DNA of 64,000 nucleotides, from positions 4,834,501 to 4,898,500 of the forward strand of contig JAYKKM010000149.1 of assembly GCA_035772405.1 (NCBI GenBank), read 5' to 3'. A program made the position numbers and the translations under genes. Origin of the DNA: Chrysogorgia sp. JL179-B06. Taxonomy: Eukaryota > Cnidaria > Anthozoa > Scleralcyonacea > Chrysogorgiidae. Below, piece after piece: positions 40,812 through 50,529 of this stretch (position 1 is the first letter of the stretch; the number at the start of each line of letters is the position of its first letter). The notes below the pieces were generated by a model. That model was not told where the DNA came from and made no database searches. It worked only from the letters and a program-made list of their open reading frames with translations.

Positions 40812-41534
40812 ATGGCTGAAGGTGGGGAAGGTTTTGACGAGATTGAGATGGAGAACTTAGATAGACTTAATATGTACACTGACGATCAATTACATGACGA
40901 ACTCGAAAAAGTCACTCGAAAAAACAATTTGATAAACGACGCGCACGTCGACGGCGAAATGCCAGACGGCGTGCGTGTTGAGAGTGAAAAATCGTATGAT
41001 AGAATGAATAGATTGCAGGATGAAGAGGATAGGAGGTCTCGAGAAAAAGAGACGTCATTTATTGACACTGACGATGGTAAAACGGTGACAATAAGGGGAA
41101 CCAACACAGAAGTCCCAACAGTGGAGTTTGTTGAACAGGAGTCATATGGTGACGTCGATGACACGAGCTTCAGTATAGCTTTTGAAGAGGAGGAGGAAAT
41201 TAAGAGAAGACTGGGTGAGCTAAAAGCGTCCAACAAAGAGCTAGCAGAAAACAACGTAAAAAGAGTCAAGCTAATAAGTAGGAAAATACGTAAATTAAGC
41301 AAAAAGGCACTCGGTCAAGACGACGCGTCAAGGAAAATAGTCAACAGGTCGCAGGTTACGGACTCGGGGGCTATTCTTTTCAAACCGATAAACAAAGATG
41401 GTAAATATGGAAAACCCAAACGAATTCTAATACCTGGGAAAAAAGGTTTGATCTACAGCAAAGACGCTAGTAGTAAAAACGCGATTGAGCAGTTCAAACA
41501 GTTAGTTAGTCAAATCCCTGAGAGCACAGACTGA
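40812..41534 (+). CDS. Acidic coiled protein, upstream half of a frame-broken gene
   Basis: 240 aa: an acidic N-terminus (EGFDEIEMENLD), a charged helical centre (EEEEEIKRRLGELKASNKEL) with a basic patch (RKIRKLSKKALG), and a segment ILFKPINKDGKYGKPKRILI. I read it with the next frame as one protein, because the downstream frame is open from 41506, has no early ATG, and together they make a soluble-to-membrane layout known from other invertebrate Polintons. The role is unknown. It could be virion-associated. Confidence 0.7.
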   Translation: MAEGGEGFDEIEMENLDRLNMYTDDQLHDELEKVTRKNNLINDAHVDGEMPDGVRVESEKSYDRMNRLQDEEDRRSREKETSFIDTDDGKTVTIRGTNTEVPTVEFVEQESYGDVDDTSFSIAFEEEEEIKRRLGELKASNKELAENNVKRVKLISRKIRKLSKKALGQDDASRKIVNRSQVTDSGAILFKPINKDGKYGKPKRILIPGKKGLIYSKDASSKNAIEQFKQLVSQIPESTD

Positions 41535-42240
41535 GACAACAGCTGTCACAACGGAAGTAACCCCAGACGACTCCCCAGTGATTGAGACAAAAGTGGACTA
41601 TGTCGACATACCTGGGCTAACACCAGACGAAAACCGCGAGCTGAGTGGTGTGGTTAATCCGACTGGTGGTGTGTTGCGTGAATCGAGAGTAGGCGACACT
41701 GGTGCGTTGCAAATACAAGCAGACTATTTTCAAAAGGTGATAGATGAAACGAGTGGGAGATTGGCGGAGCTCAACAGAGAAGGTCTCACAGCCGCGGAGA
41801 AAAAAGAGCGTCTTGGTCTAGTTGAGAGAATGATTGGACTTAGAAAGGCTAGAGACAGAGTTATTGAACAGCGGCAAATAGAAGAGGTTAGAGAGCAACA
41901 AGAGATCGACATTGACAGATTGCAGAAATTTAAGGAATGGGCTAAAGAGAATATGGTTGGGTTGAGCGCTGTGGCAATTTCAATGGCTGGGATTATAACG
42001 ACTATTATTATCGCTGGTAGATCTGCTGTTATGAAAGGCGCTATGGCTACAAAGTCGTTCGCACAGGCTGTTAAGAACGCGATAACGAAGATGGGTCCAT
42101 GGGCTGTTGGGTTGGCTAATTTAGTTTACAACGCGTTGACGTTGGGTGCAAAGGGTCTCGCATGGTTGGCTCAAAATCTGTGGGTACTCGCGGTGGTACT
42201 TGCGTGGTTTGCTTATGATTATTACAAGCTAAAACGGTAG
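41506..42240 (+). CDS. Membrane-anchored downstream half of the frame-broken gene
   Basis: An open frame overlapping the end of the previous one by 29 bp in another frame, with no ATG for about 110 codons (a GTG at 41578 is unlikely to serve). The region continues as acidic linker, then a coiled coil (AEKKERLGLVERMIGLRKAR), then a hydrophobic segment (GLSAVAISMAGIITTIIIAG) and a glycine/alanine-rich amphipathic zone. It ends with a second membrane segment (WVLAVVLAWFAYDYYKLKR). It needs a frame change between 41506 and 41534, either a recent mutation or programmed shifting. Confidence 0.65.
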   Translation, partial: LVKSLRAQTETTAVTTEVTPDDSPVIETKVDYVDIPGLTPDENRELSGVVNPTGGVLRESRVGDTGALQIQADYFQKVIDETSGRLAELNREGLTAAEKKERLGLVERMIGLRKARDRVIEQRQIEEVREQQEIDIDRLQKFKEWAKENMVGLSAVAISMAGIITTIIIAGRSAVMKGAMATKSFAQAVKNAITKMGPWAVGLANLVYNALTLGAKGLAWLAQNLWVLAVVLAWFAYDYYKLKR

Positions 42241-42262
42241 TGATAAAACATATGTAAAGTAT

Positions 42263-43501
42263 ATGAACGTCACGTCAGCAGAGTTGAGCCCCGGTTTTAG
42301 ACGAGCGACCATGGGTGTCATAAAAGGGGCGAGAACACAGCATGTGATCACGTTGAACCCTAATAAGGTCAGTCCTGGCGAGGAACTCTACATTGACATA
42401 CCGAAGCTCAAGGTTAGTAGCTGTTTGGTGCCTGGATCGTTGGGTCTAGTGTTCGACTTTAAGAATGCGAACGCCAAAAGCTGGTTCTTGAATAATGTTA
42501 GTAAGTTGTTGGTTGAGAAACTTGTTGTGAGACTAGCTGGAGAAGCTGTGTACGACAACAGTGGGGAAAATTACACTGGTGTTTATCGTGACCTTTGGGA
42601 AAGCATCACTGTGCGAGACCAAATGATTGACTATGGTATTGGTGGTGAGAACTTGAGAAAGCTAATTTCTAAGGATGACAGTGGCGCGACGAGTGGGAAC
42701 GTCGCTAAAGTTAGTGACGCGTTGATGTTTGGTGTGATTGGGACGAAGCAGCGGATTAAGCTTGGTAAAATTATGAACGACCACGGGTTGTACGCTCCTT
42801 TTAGCATGAACAACAACTTGCAGTATGTGATCACACTTCCGAAGGCCACAGACATCATGGTGGCGCAATCCGGTAGCGCTGTGGGTGGATACACTCTGGA
42901 GAACCTCGAGCTCGAGTATGAAACGATCGATAACCAGGAGCTTGCTGATGAAATAACGTCAGGCTATGCAAGTGGTCGTAGTTTGTCATACGAACACGTT
43001 ACATTGATGAAAACCACTGAATGGGATAAGGGCACAACCATTGTGAATGAAAATGTCAATCTGCCAAGAAAAAGCATGAAGGCGATTGTGTTGCTATTCA
43101 CGAATAAGGTGCGAACAGACAGTGAGGAGTTTCTTTACCCAAATATTGAGAGCGTTAGAGTCACAATCGAAGGCGTGCCAAATAGTGTTCACTCACAAGG
43201 CATCCCAAAGTCGAAGTTCTACGCAGAAGCGAAACGATTGTTTGGGTTGGGTGAAGAACACGCTCAGTTCATGACCATACAGAAATTCTACAAAGATGGC
43301 TTTGCGTTGGTCATCGACTTGAGGAGCGTCCAAGATAATTACAACGTCGCCACTGGTAAAAAAATTGTGAACACACAATCCGGCGTGCTTCTTGAAATCA
43401 CTAAGAAAGCGACGACTGCAAATGTCATGTGCAGGGTGTTTGTGATGAGTGATGGGTTGGTCAACTTCATGAACAATGGGTTGCAGTCAATCCAGTATTA
43501 A
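42263..43501 (+). CDS. mcp: Major capsid protein (double jelly-roll, Polinton PY type)
   Basis: 412 aa, in the usual size range for Polinton major capsid proteins. Recognised by its general sequence style: the opening SAELSPGFRRATM, LNPNKVSPGEELYIDIPKLK, KLLVEKLVVRLAGEAVYDNSGE, EHVTLMKTTEWDKGT, RKSMKAIVLLFTN, YPNIESVRVTIEGVPN and the end FMNNGLQSIQY. In this family two jelly-roll domains form pseudo-hexameric capsomers of an icosahedral shell. No catalytic motifs are expected. It is followed 15 bp later by the packaging ATPase, the standard capsid/packaging pairing. A fold search would settle it. Confidence 0.82.
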   Translation: MNVTSAELSPGFRRATMGVIKGARTQHVITLNPNKVSPGEELYIDIPKLKVSSCLVPGSLGLVFDFKNANAKSWFLNNVSKLLVEKLVVRLAGEAVYDNSGENYTGVYRDLWESITVRDQMIDYGIGGENLRKLISKDDSGATSGNVAKVSDALMFGVIGTKQRIKLGKIMNDHGLYAPFSMNNNLQYVITLPKATDIMVAQSGSAVGGYTLENLELEYETIDNQELADEITSGYASGRSLSYEHVTLMKTTEWDKGTTIVNENVNLPRKSMKAIVLLFTNKVRTDSEEFLYPNIESVRVTIEGVPNSVHSQGIPKSKFYAEAKRLFGLGEEHAQFMTIQKFYKDGFALVIDLRSVQDNYNVATGKKIVNTQSGVLLEITKKATTANVMCRVFVMSDGLVNFMNNGLQSIQY

Positions 43502-43516
43502 ATCAAACGTAATTTA

Positions 43517-44116
43517 ATGGAGACTCCGTTTAATATGTTAATTGTTGGTATGACAGCTTGTGGTAAGACGCATTATTTACTCAACACATTGGAGTCTGAG
43601 TATCGCGGTAAGTTTGACTACATTGTGTTGATTTGTCCTACTTTCGAGTGGAACAAAGCGTATCAAGATTGGAGATATGTACGCGACCCTGATGTGTTAG
43701 CGATAGACTGCGCACAGGACAGTGTCGACGCTGTTCTCAAGTGTGTAACAAACACTTTTAAGGGCACTAACACTCTGATTGTGTTGGACGACTGTGCAAG
43801 TGGGCAGGACGTCAAGAATAGGACTAGTCAGTTGGTCAACTTAGCTTTTAGTGCGCGACATTTTATGTTGAGCGTTATTGTCATCACACAACAACTGACG
43901 TCGATCGCAAAACCGTATAGAGAAAACATTAGTAAGCTCGTTTGCTTTTACTGTCCGAGCAGGAGTGACATGAAGGTTGTTATTGACGATTATCTTGGAA
44001 ACATTAGCAGAGAAAAATCGTCGGCGATTGTGACCGCATTAAAAAATAACAAGTACGCTAGACTCGAAATCTCACTGCGCTATCCATACAGTCACGAAGT
44101 TGTTATTCCGCAATAA
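43517..44116 (+). CDS. DNA-packaging ATPase (FtsK/HerA, A32-like)
   Basis: 199 aa. Walker A is GMTACGKTHY (K17, T18), and Walker B is TLIVLDDCAS (D91, D92). A sensor-like ITQQ follows at 123-126, as in A32-like packaging ATPases. The enzyme pumps genome DNA into the preformed capsid. All ATP-binding residues are present and the length is normal for Polintons. The position right after the capsid gene and 24 bp before the terminal gene fits a late virion operon-like block. Confidence 0.93.
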   Translation: METPFNMLIVGMTACGKTHYLLNTLESEYRGKFDYIVLICPTFEWNKAYQDWRYVRDPDVLAIDCAQDSVDAVLKCVTNTFKGTNTLIVLDDCASGQDVKNRTSQLVNLAFSARHFMLSVIVITQQLTSIAKPYRENISKLVCFYCPSRSDMKVVIDDYLGNISREKSSAIVTALKNNKYARLEISLRYPYSHEVVIPQ

Positions 44117-44140
44117 AATATAGGTATAAGTAATAGCGTG

Positions 44141-44632
44141 ATGGTAAAACGCAAAAGTGAAGAAAATCCTACGATTGAGGAATTAGTTGAGGAGACTGAC
44201 GACACCTCAACTGTGGAAGACAACATTGACGTTAGGAGATCCGAACTAATTAGACTGTCCGGTGACGGTGTGGTAAGTCAGTCCGAAGCGTACATTAAAA
44301 AAGCGTCCGCGAAAGTTATTGATAAGATATGGCGCCAACACGAGTTGAAGAGAATGGAGATCGCAAACGCTTTTCTCACCGACTTGCTAATCAGCAAATT
44401 CGCCAGCTTACTAGATGGGTTGAACGCTATCGAGAACCCTGAGGAACTAAACGACGAACTACAAAAAGATCCGTTACTAAAGAAAGACGTTGAGAGTATT
44501 GTCGCGATTGTGACACCGTACGTACCTTTCTTGGGCTTGTTGTCGGGAGGAATTATAACATCGAAACACGTGTACGATCATCATTTTAGGAGTGAGGTGG
44601 TAGACACTGAGAGTAGTGAACAAACAGACTAA
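44141..44632 (+). CDS. Small terminal protein, unknown; C-terminus encoded by the inverted repeat
   Basis: 163 aa from the ATG (a GTG one codon earlier is not used as the start here). A lysine/glutamate-rich N-terminus, a helical middle (IDKIWRQHELKRMEIANAF, LLISKFASLLDGL) and a hydrophobic segment (IVAIVTPYVPFLGLLSGGII). No domain was recognised. The last eight residues, TESSEQTD, are identical to the last eight of PolB because both frames run into the two copies of the terminal repeat. Confidence 0.75.
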   Translation: MVKRKSEENPTIEELVEETDDTSTVEDNIDVRRSELIRLSGDGVVSQSEAYIKKASAKVIDKIWRQHELKRMEIANAFLTDLLISKFASLLDGLNAIENPEELNDELQKDPLLKKDVESIVAIVTPYVPFLGLLSGGIITSKHVYDHHFRSEVVDTESSEQTD

Positions 44633-45118
44633 TTCGTAGAGTAGTTGGTTATTTGTTAGTCAATGTTGTTAGCCAATCAAAAGAGCACCATTTTGCTATC
44701 CATTTGGATAAACATCACCACTAGACTTGAAAATCTAGTGGTTTTTTTTTTCGCGCGTGAGTTGAGACAGCAGTAGTTTGTTGAAAATAAATGTGAAAAC
44801 GTTGAAACAACACTCTCTATTTTTTAAATATGTGAAAATGTTGAAACGACACTTTCTTTTTTAAATATGTGAAAAATGTGAAACGACACATTCTATTTTT
44901 AAAAAACATGCAAAAATATTGAAATGTCACATTATTAGCATATAAATCGAGTTTGTGGTCTTATTTGATGTATGTTGTAAATTTAGAATTACCGAAATGA
45001 CATCGAATTTTTGGGGGTTTGGGATTTGGTGTAAATTTGGCGATGTTTTGGCGATTATATTCGCGTTCAACATTGAATGTGTAAAAAATGAGCTCGTAGC
45101 CCCACTCTCTATACTACT
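44605..45118 (-). repeat. Polinton right terminal inverted repeat (514 bp)
   Basis: Inverse of 27294-27808. It includes the end of the last gene, the 9-bp stem hairpin (44717-44742), a T10 run, four subterminal tandem units and the terminal CTATACTACT. It is nearly identical to the left copy. Confidence 0.93.
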
Positions 45119-45124
45119 CACTGT
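45119..45124. repeat. Polinton target-site duplication, right
   Basis: CACTGT, matching 27288-27293. Together with the flanks it restores a tRNA-like repeat sequence across the insertion. Confidence 0.93.
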
Positions 45125-45530
45125 CAGGTTGTACACATACGCAACCATCGCTCTAACAGCTTAGCCAATTACGTACTTCAATGGTTAGTCGATGAACTCA
45201 CTAGCTAGTTATCACAAGGTTAGGTTGTACATATATGTGTAATCTTCGCTCTACAATTGCAGTGCGTGTAGCTCAATGGTTAGAGCATCTCACCTAACAT
45301 CAGAAAATCACAGGTTGTACATCTATGTAACCTTTACTCTACCAACCTAGTCCACGTAGCTCAATACTCTACCGTCTTAGTCCATGTAGCTCAATGGTCA
45401 GATCATCTCACCGGTCATCTTAAGGTTACATGCTGTGTTCATAATTATTTAACCTGCATTAGCTGTTATCTCAGTCCATGTAGCTCAATCATTAGAGCAT
45501 CTCGCTGGTTATATCATAATTAATAAAAGG
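45125..45530 (+). repeat. Degenerate tRNA-like tandem array
   Basis: Several decayed units of the type GTAGCTCAATGGTTAGAGC followed by ATCTCACC and a GGTTGTACAT-like B box, near 45135, 45268, 45385 and 45478. The left Polinton flank (AGCATCTCGCTGGTCATCAG at 27261-27280) is from the same array, so the Polinton inserted inside it. Confidence 0.65.
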
Positions 45531-46018
<488 letters not shown>

Positions 46019-46212
46019 TATATTAGAACTGGTGAAGTGACGGCTTGTGAAATTATATGTAATATATATATATCTGTACTGTAGATATGCATCAAGCCTA
46101 TATATATATAACTTGCAGTTAATATTAACTGAACACGATACGTTGAGACTCGAAAGAGTAGGCATATCACACATATCACATCGGACCATTAATTAACCTT
46201 CGCTCTCCATCT

Positions 46213-46288
46213 GAGTTCGTGTGGCTCAATGGTTAGAGCGTCTCACCGGCAATCAGAAGGTTACGGGTTCGATTCCCGTCAGGGACTC
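46213..46288 (+). tRNA. tRNA-like gene, imperfect anticodon stem
   Basis: 76 nt with D arm GGCTCAATGGTTAGAGC, T arm ACGGGTTCGATTCCCGT and acceptor halves GAGTTCG and AGGGACTC (one G-G mismatch). The anticodon stem has a C-C mismatch, and the loop would read CCGGCAA (GGC), which eukaryotes rarely use. It is the best of the tRNA-like copies here but probably a pseudogene or SINE. Confidence 0.4.
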
Positions 46289-46345
46289 AGAAAATTTTTC
46301 TGAGGTATATAGGCTTGATGCATATCTACAGTACAGATATATATA

Positions 46346-46683
<338 letters not shown>

Positions 46684-46727
46684 AGAACAAAAGAGACGAA
46701 CTTTGGTTACTTCATTTAAACTTTATT

Positions 46728-46785
46728 TCACGACAGATCTGTTTCGTATGGAAAGCTATATTAGCTTACCACACTCATCAGGTGA
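46728..46785 (-). ncRNA. Hammerhead ribozyme (left arm)
   Basis: On the minus strand: CTGATGA (46781-46775), stem II with a second internal hairpin (AAGCT-AATAT-AGCTT), GAAA, stem III ACAGA/TCTGT and cleavage after GTC (between 46732 and 46731). Stem I is TCAC/GTGA. All core bases are present. It is the inverse of 47660-47717. Confidence 0.75.
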
Positions 46786-47079
46786 GTATTGCGACTGGTG
46801 TTACAAAGCGGAAACTTGATATTGTATTGATCTACGAGACGGATTAATTTATGACGTTATGTGAAGTTGCGGTGCATATTAATTAGCTAATACAGTAGTT
46901 GCACAGTAAATGTTTTTTTCTATGCCTGCAAGTTGATATAAGTTCGTTTCTGCTGTTGAGTGAACATAATTCGGGGTGACAAATAATTATAAATTTTTCA
47001 TAAAGGCATAAGTTACAACGTTACAACGTTACAACGTTACAACGTCTACAACGTTACAACGTTACAACGTCTCAACAAA

Positions 47080-47520
47080 GTCAAAGAAACCCAAAATAAC
47101 CCAACCATTATCCCCACCACCAAGGAATGCAATTGCCGCCAACAAAACAACTGCCCGCTTTCTGGTAAATGCCTAACCGAAGGAATAGTCTACCAAGCTA
47201 CAGTCACAACAGAAGACAACACAAAAGAAGAAACTTATGTAGGCCTAACTGAAGGCACTTTTAAAACCAGATACTTAAATCATACAAGCTCTTTCAGAAA
47301 TTCAAAACGTAAATCTGCCACTGAACTAAGCAAGCACATCTGGACTTTAAAAGAATCAAATACGCAATACTCAATCAAATGGAACATAATCAAGCGATGC
47401 AAACCCTACTCTAATTTAACAAAACGTTGTAACTTATGCCTTTATGAAAAATTTATAATTATTTGTCACCCCGAATTATGTTCACTCAACAGCAGAAACG
47501 AACTTATATCAACTTGCAGG
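47080..47520 (+). pseudogene. Penelope-like GIY-YIG endonuclease fragment
   Basis: The plus strand encodes a cysteine-rich entry (ECNCRQQNNCPLSGKCL) followed by GIVYQATVTT, ETYVGLTEGTFKTRY and LNHTSSFRN. This is a GIY-YIG core with IVY and YVG at the signature positions and the conserved arginine. It ends with [12 protein letters not shown] in the right arm. No RT precedes it, so the element is 5' truncated. Confidence 0.7.
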
Positions 47521-47659
47521 CATAGAAAAAAACATTTACTGTGCAACTACTGTATTAGCTAATTAATATGCACCGCAACTTCACATAACGTCATAAATTA
47601 ATCCGTCTCGTAGATCAATACAATATCAAGTTTCCGCTTTGTAACACCAGTCGCAATAC

Positions 47660-47717
47660 TCACCTGATGAGTGTGGTAAGCTAATATAGCTTTCCATACG
47701 AAACAGATCTGTCGTGA
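47660..47717 (+). ncRNA. Hammerhead ribozyme (right arm)
   Basis: Core CTGATGA at 47664-47670 and GAAA at 47700-47703. Stem II is GTGTGG/CCATAC (one G-U) topped by AAGCT/AGCTT. Stem III is the palindrome ACAGATCTGT, and cleavage is predicted after C47713. Stem I is short (TCAC/GTGA), as in Penelope-associated type I ribozymes that work best as dimers. Confidence 0.78.
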
Positions 47718-47824
47718 AATAAAGTTTAAATGAAGTAACCAAAGTTCGTCTCTTTTGTTCTTACTATTCTGCTCTACTTAGGTATTGAGCACTCTACCTG
47801 ATATGATTTTGAACCTGACACTTA

Positions 47825-47827
<3 letters not shown>

Positions 47828-47876
<49 letters not shown>

Positions 47877-47877
47877 G
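47828..47877. repeat. (TA)n microsatellite
   Basis: A short TA tract leading into a copy of the Penelope 3' region (GTAATATTTGGCATTTCACTCG) that runs to about 47990 and ends in AAGACCAAACCGGGACCAG. Confidence 0.95.
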
Positions 47878-47999
47878 GTAATATTTGGCATTTCACTCGA
47901 TCAAACTATATGTTGAAAGGATTTATGGTGAAGGAAAATTTCGAGTGTTGGAATATAGCCTACATTTTAAGACCAAACCGGGACCAGTTACCAGTTGTC

Positions 48000-48750
48000 C
48001 CGGTTACGCCAGGTATCCTGAACAAAAATGGCGGCGATCGATTGCGAAAGATGTTGATTTCTTGAATTTTCGAAGAAGAAATACTCGAAAACTGCAGGTT
48101 TTTGTAAGTGCAACAAAATTCGTTTTCTAAGCGACTTTTCGTGCCACAGAATACGGTCTACAACTACAAAATCCTTGCGAATATATCTGATGTTGATGAG
48201 CTGGATCCTCAGTTGCAACTGTCTTGGTTGAATTCCTGACGAAGGTTTGTCTTTTTCTTCGATCGTAACAATGTTTGTTGGAATTTTTGAGCTGCATTTT
48301 GGATCCACGCCACAACTCCCCAGAGTCTATTCCGATTGGAATGTTTGTCGATGATCTCGTTCCATAACTCCGCTTCTACGACGGTTGTATTGACGTTATA
48401 TTTTCTTAATTCCTACGTCATTATCTTGCAGAGCTAGAGACAATTCTGGAGGTTGTTCTGGCCATTCAGTTTGGTCCTTCCACAAGAATTCTGGTCCTAT
48501 AGTTTCCATCTTTCTAATTTCGTAGTTTCGGATAGTCTAATTCCTCTGCATGCCAGGTCTGCCGGATTAAGCTCGAATATCTCGTGGCGCTATTGTGACG
48601 GGTCGGATCCATCCCGAATCTTGGCCACCTGATTAGAAACAACGGTAACAAACATTTTCGTCTCGTTCAGGATGTATCCTATGACGATAACATAATATGT
48701 CCAGAGTCTAACATTGTCGATCCATTTCCATTTTAATATTATCATGGCAA
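48000..48750 (-). pseudogene. BEL/Pao retrotransposon fragment
   Basis: The minus strand encodes, in broken frames, the region between RNase H and integrase typical of BEL/Pao: an NPADLACRGI block near 48565, then WPEQPPELSLALQDND near 48460-48410 and KCSSKIPTN near 48300. No LTRs or other domains were found. Confidence 0.6.
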
Positions 48751-49498
<748 letters not shown>

Positions 49499-49787
49499 AT
49501 AGGTAATATTTGGCATTTCACTCGATCAAACTACATGTTGAAAGGATTTATGGTGAAGGAAAATTTCGAGTGTTGGAATACATACATTTTAAGACCAAAC
49601 CGGGACCAGCTGCGAAAAATGCAACTTAGCGGCCTTCCGGTAGGAATTGAACCCGCGACCCTGCGATTGCTAGTGCAGCGCTCTGACCACTGAGCTACGG
49701 AAGCCGTTGCCGAGAGCCTAGTCACGAGTTCTGTATATATATGGTGGTAATGCCGGGATAAGATTCTGGGTATATTATAGGTAATAT
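49499..49787 (-). repeat. Composite repeat: Penelope 3' end plus tRNA-like sequence
   Basis: On the minus strand this is a fuller copy of 2205-2445. It joins the Penelope 3' region (CATGTAGTTTGATCGAGTG), a GATTCTTATCCCGGCATTACC-like segment and a tRNA-like sequence at 49631-49705 with both A and B boxes (GTAGCTCAGTGGTCAGAGC, CGGGTTCAATTCC). TA tracts lie on both sides. The tRNA-like part has an extra base in the acceptor stem, so a functional tRNA is unlikely. Confidence 0.65.
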
Positions 49788-50049
<262 letters not shown>

Positions 50050-50083
50050 AGAGTGCTGCGTAGACAGTGTTTTGAATATATAG

Positions 50084-50298
50084 CAAAGTAAAAAGGTGGT
50101 AAACTGCCAACAATTTAGTGACGAGATACTGACGTTTCGAGCGGAGCCCTTCATCAGAGTAAGACGAGATGAAAAATGGACGAGAGAGTAAGACGAGATG
50201 AAAAAATGTTCATCTCGTCTTACTCTGTTGAAGGGCTCCGCTCGAAACGTCAGTATCTCGTCACTAAATTATTGGCAGTTTACCACCTTTTCACTTTG

Positions 50299-50302
<4 letters not shown>
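50084..50302. mobile_element. Inverted-repeat unit carrying hammerhead motifs
   Basis: Arms of about 85 bp (AGCAAAGTAAAAAGGTGG...CTTCATCAGAGTAAGACGAG) are repeated inversely at 50212-50302, between TA tracts. A complete hammerhead lies in the left arm and a one-base variant in the right. Confidence 0.7.
50127..50161 (-). ncRNA. Minimal hammerhead ribozyme
   Basis: On the minus strand TACT-CTGATGA-AGGGCTCCGCTC-GAAA-CGTC-AGTA gives stem I TACT/AGTA, a 4-bp stem II (with one G-U) and a two-base-pair stem III. Cleavage is predicted after GTC, between 50131 and 50130. The right-arm copy at 50224-50255 has CTGTTGA and is probably inactive. Confidence 0.65.
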
Positions 50303-50339
<37 letters not shown>

Positions 50340-50374
50340 TTATATATTTTTGGCTTGCACATGGTAGGGTAACT

Positions 50375-50520
50375 CTTTATCCCCTCGCCCGGCGCGAAGC
50401 GCCGGCCGAAGGCCGAAGGCCTGAGGGCGAGGGTGCCAATATCGACCGGCGTTTAGTCCCTCATCACGGGATTCCAGGCGTTTGTAAGAGTCACTTTCAG
50501 TTTATTTATTTATATTCAGG
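50375..50520. other. GC-rich palindromic block and linker
   Basis: CCCGGCGCGAAGCGCCGGCC and neighbouring GGCCGAAGGCCGAAGGCC make nested short palindromes at about 50388-50425, unlike the AT-rich surroundings. CTTTATCCCCTCGCCC is shared in inverse with 59262-59275. Confidence 0.5.
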
Positions 50521-50529
50521 ATCAACGTC

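Larger units (their letters stand above)
27294..45118. mobile_element. Polinton/Maverick element, near-complete, 17,825 bp
   Basis: The element is delimited by matching inverted repeats starting AGTAGTATAGAGAGTGG, with a 6-bp target duplication on both sides. Polintons are integrating double-stranded DNA elements of 15-20 kb with virus-like gene sets. Here PolB, integrase, packaging ATPase and the major capsid protein are present, with at least 12 further genes on four alternating strand blocks. Almost all gaps are under 50 bp. Composition (GTG/CAC-rich, fewer TA tracts) differs from the flanking DNA. Two frames are broken and the rest are open. Confidence 0.95.

Noticed and set aside
44138..44140. 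GTG as start of the last Polinton gene
   Set aside because: An ATG follows immediately in frame and fits the start context better.
27294..45118. Free bacterial or phage origin for the polymerase/capsid cluster
   Set aside because: The inverted repeats, 6-bp duplication, chromodomain integrase and insertion in eukaryotic repeats show an integrated animal Polinton.
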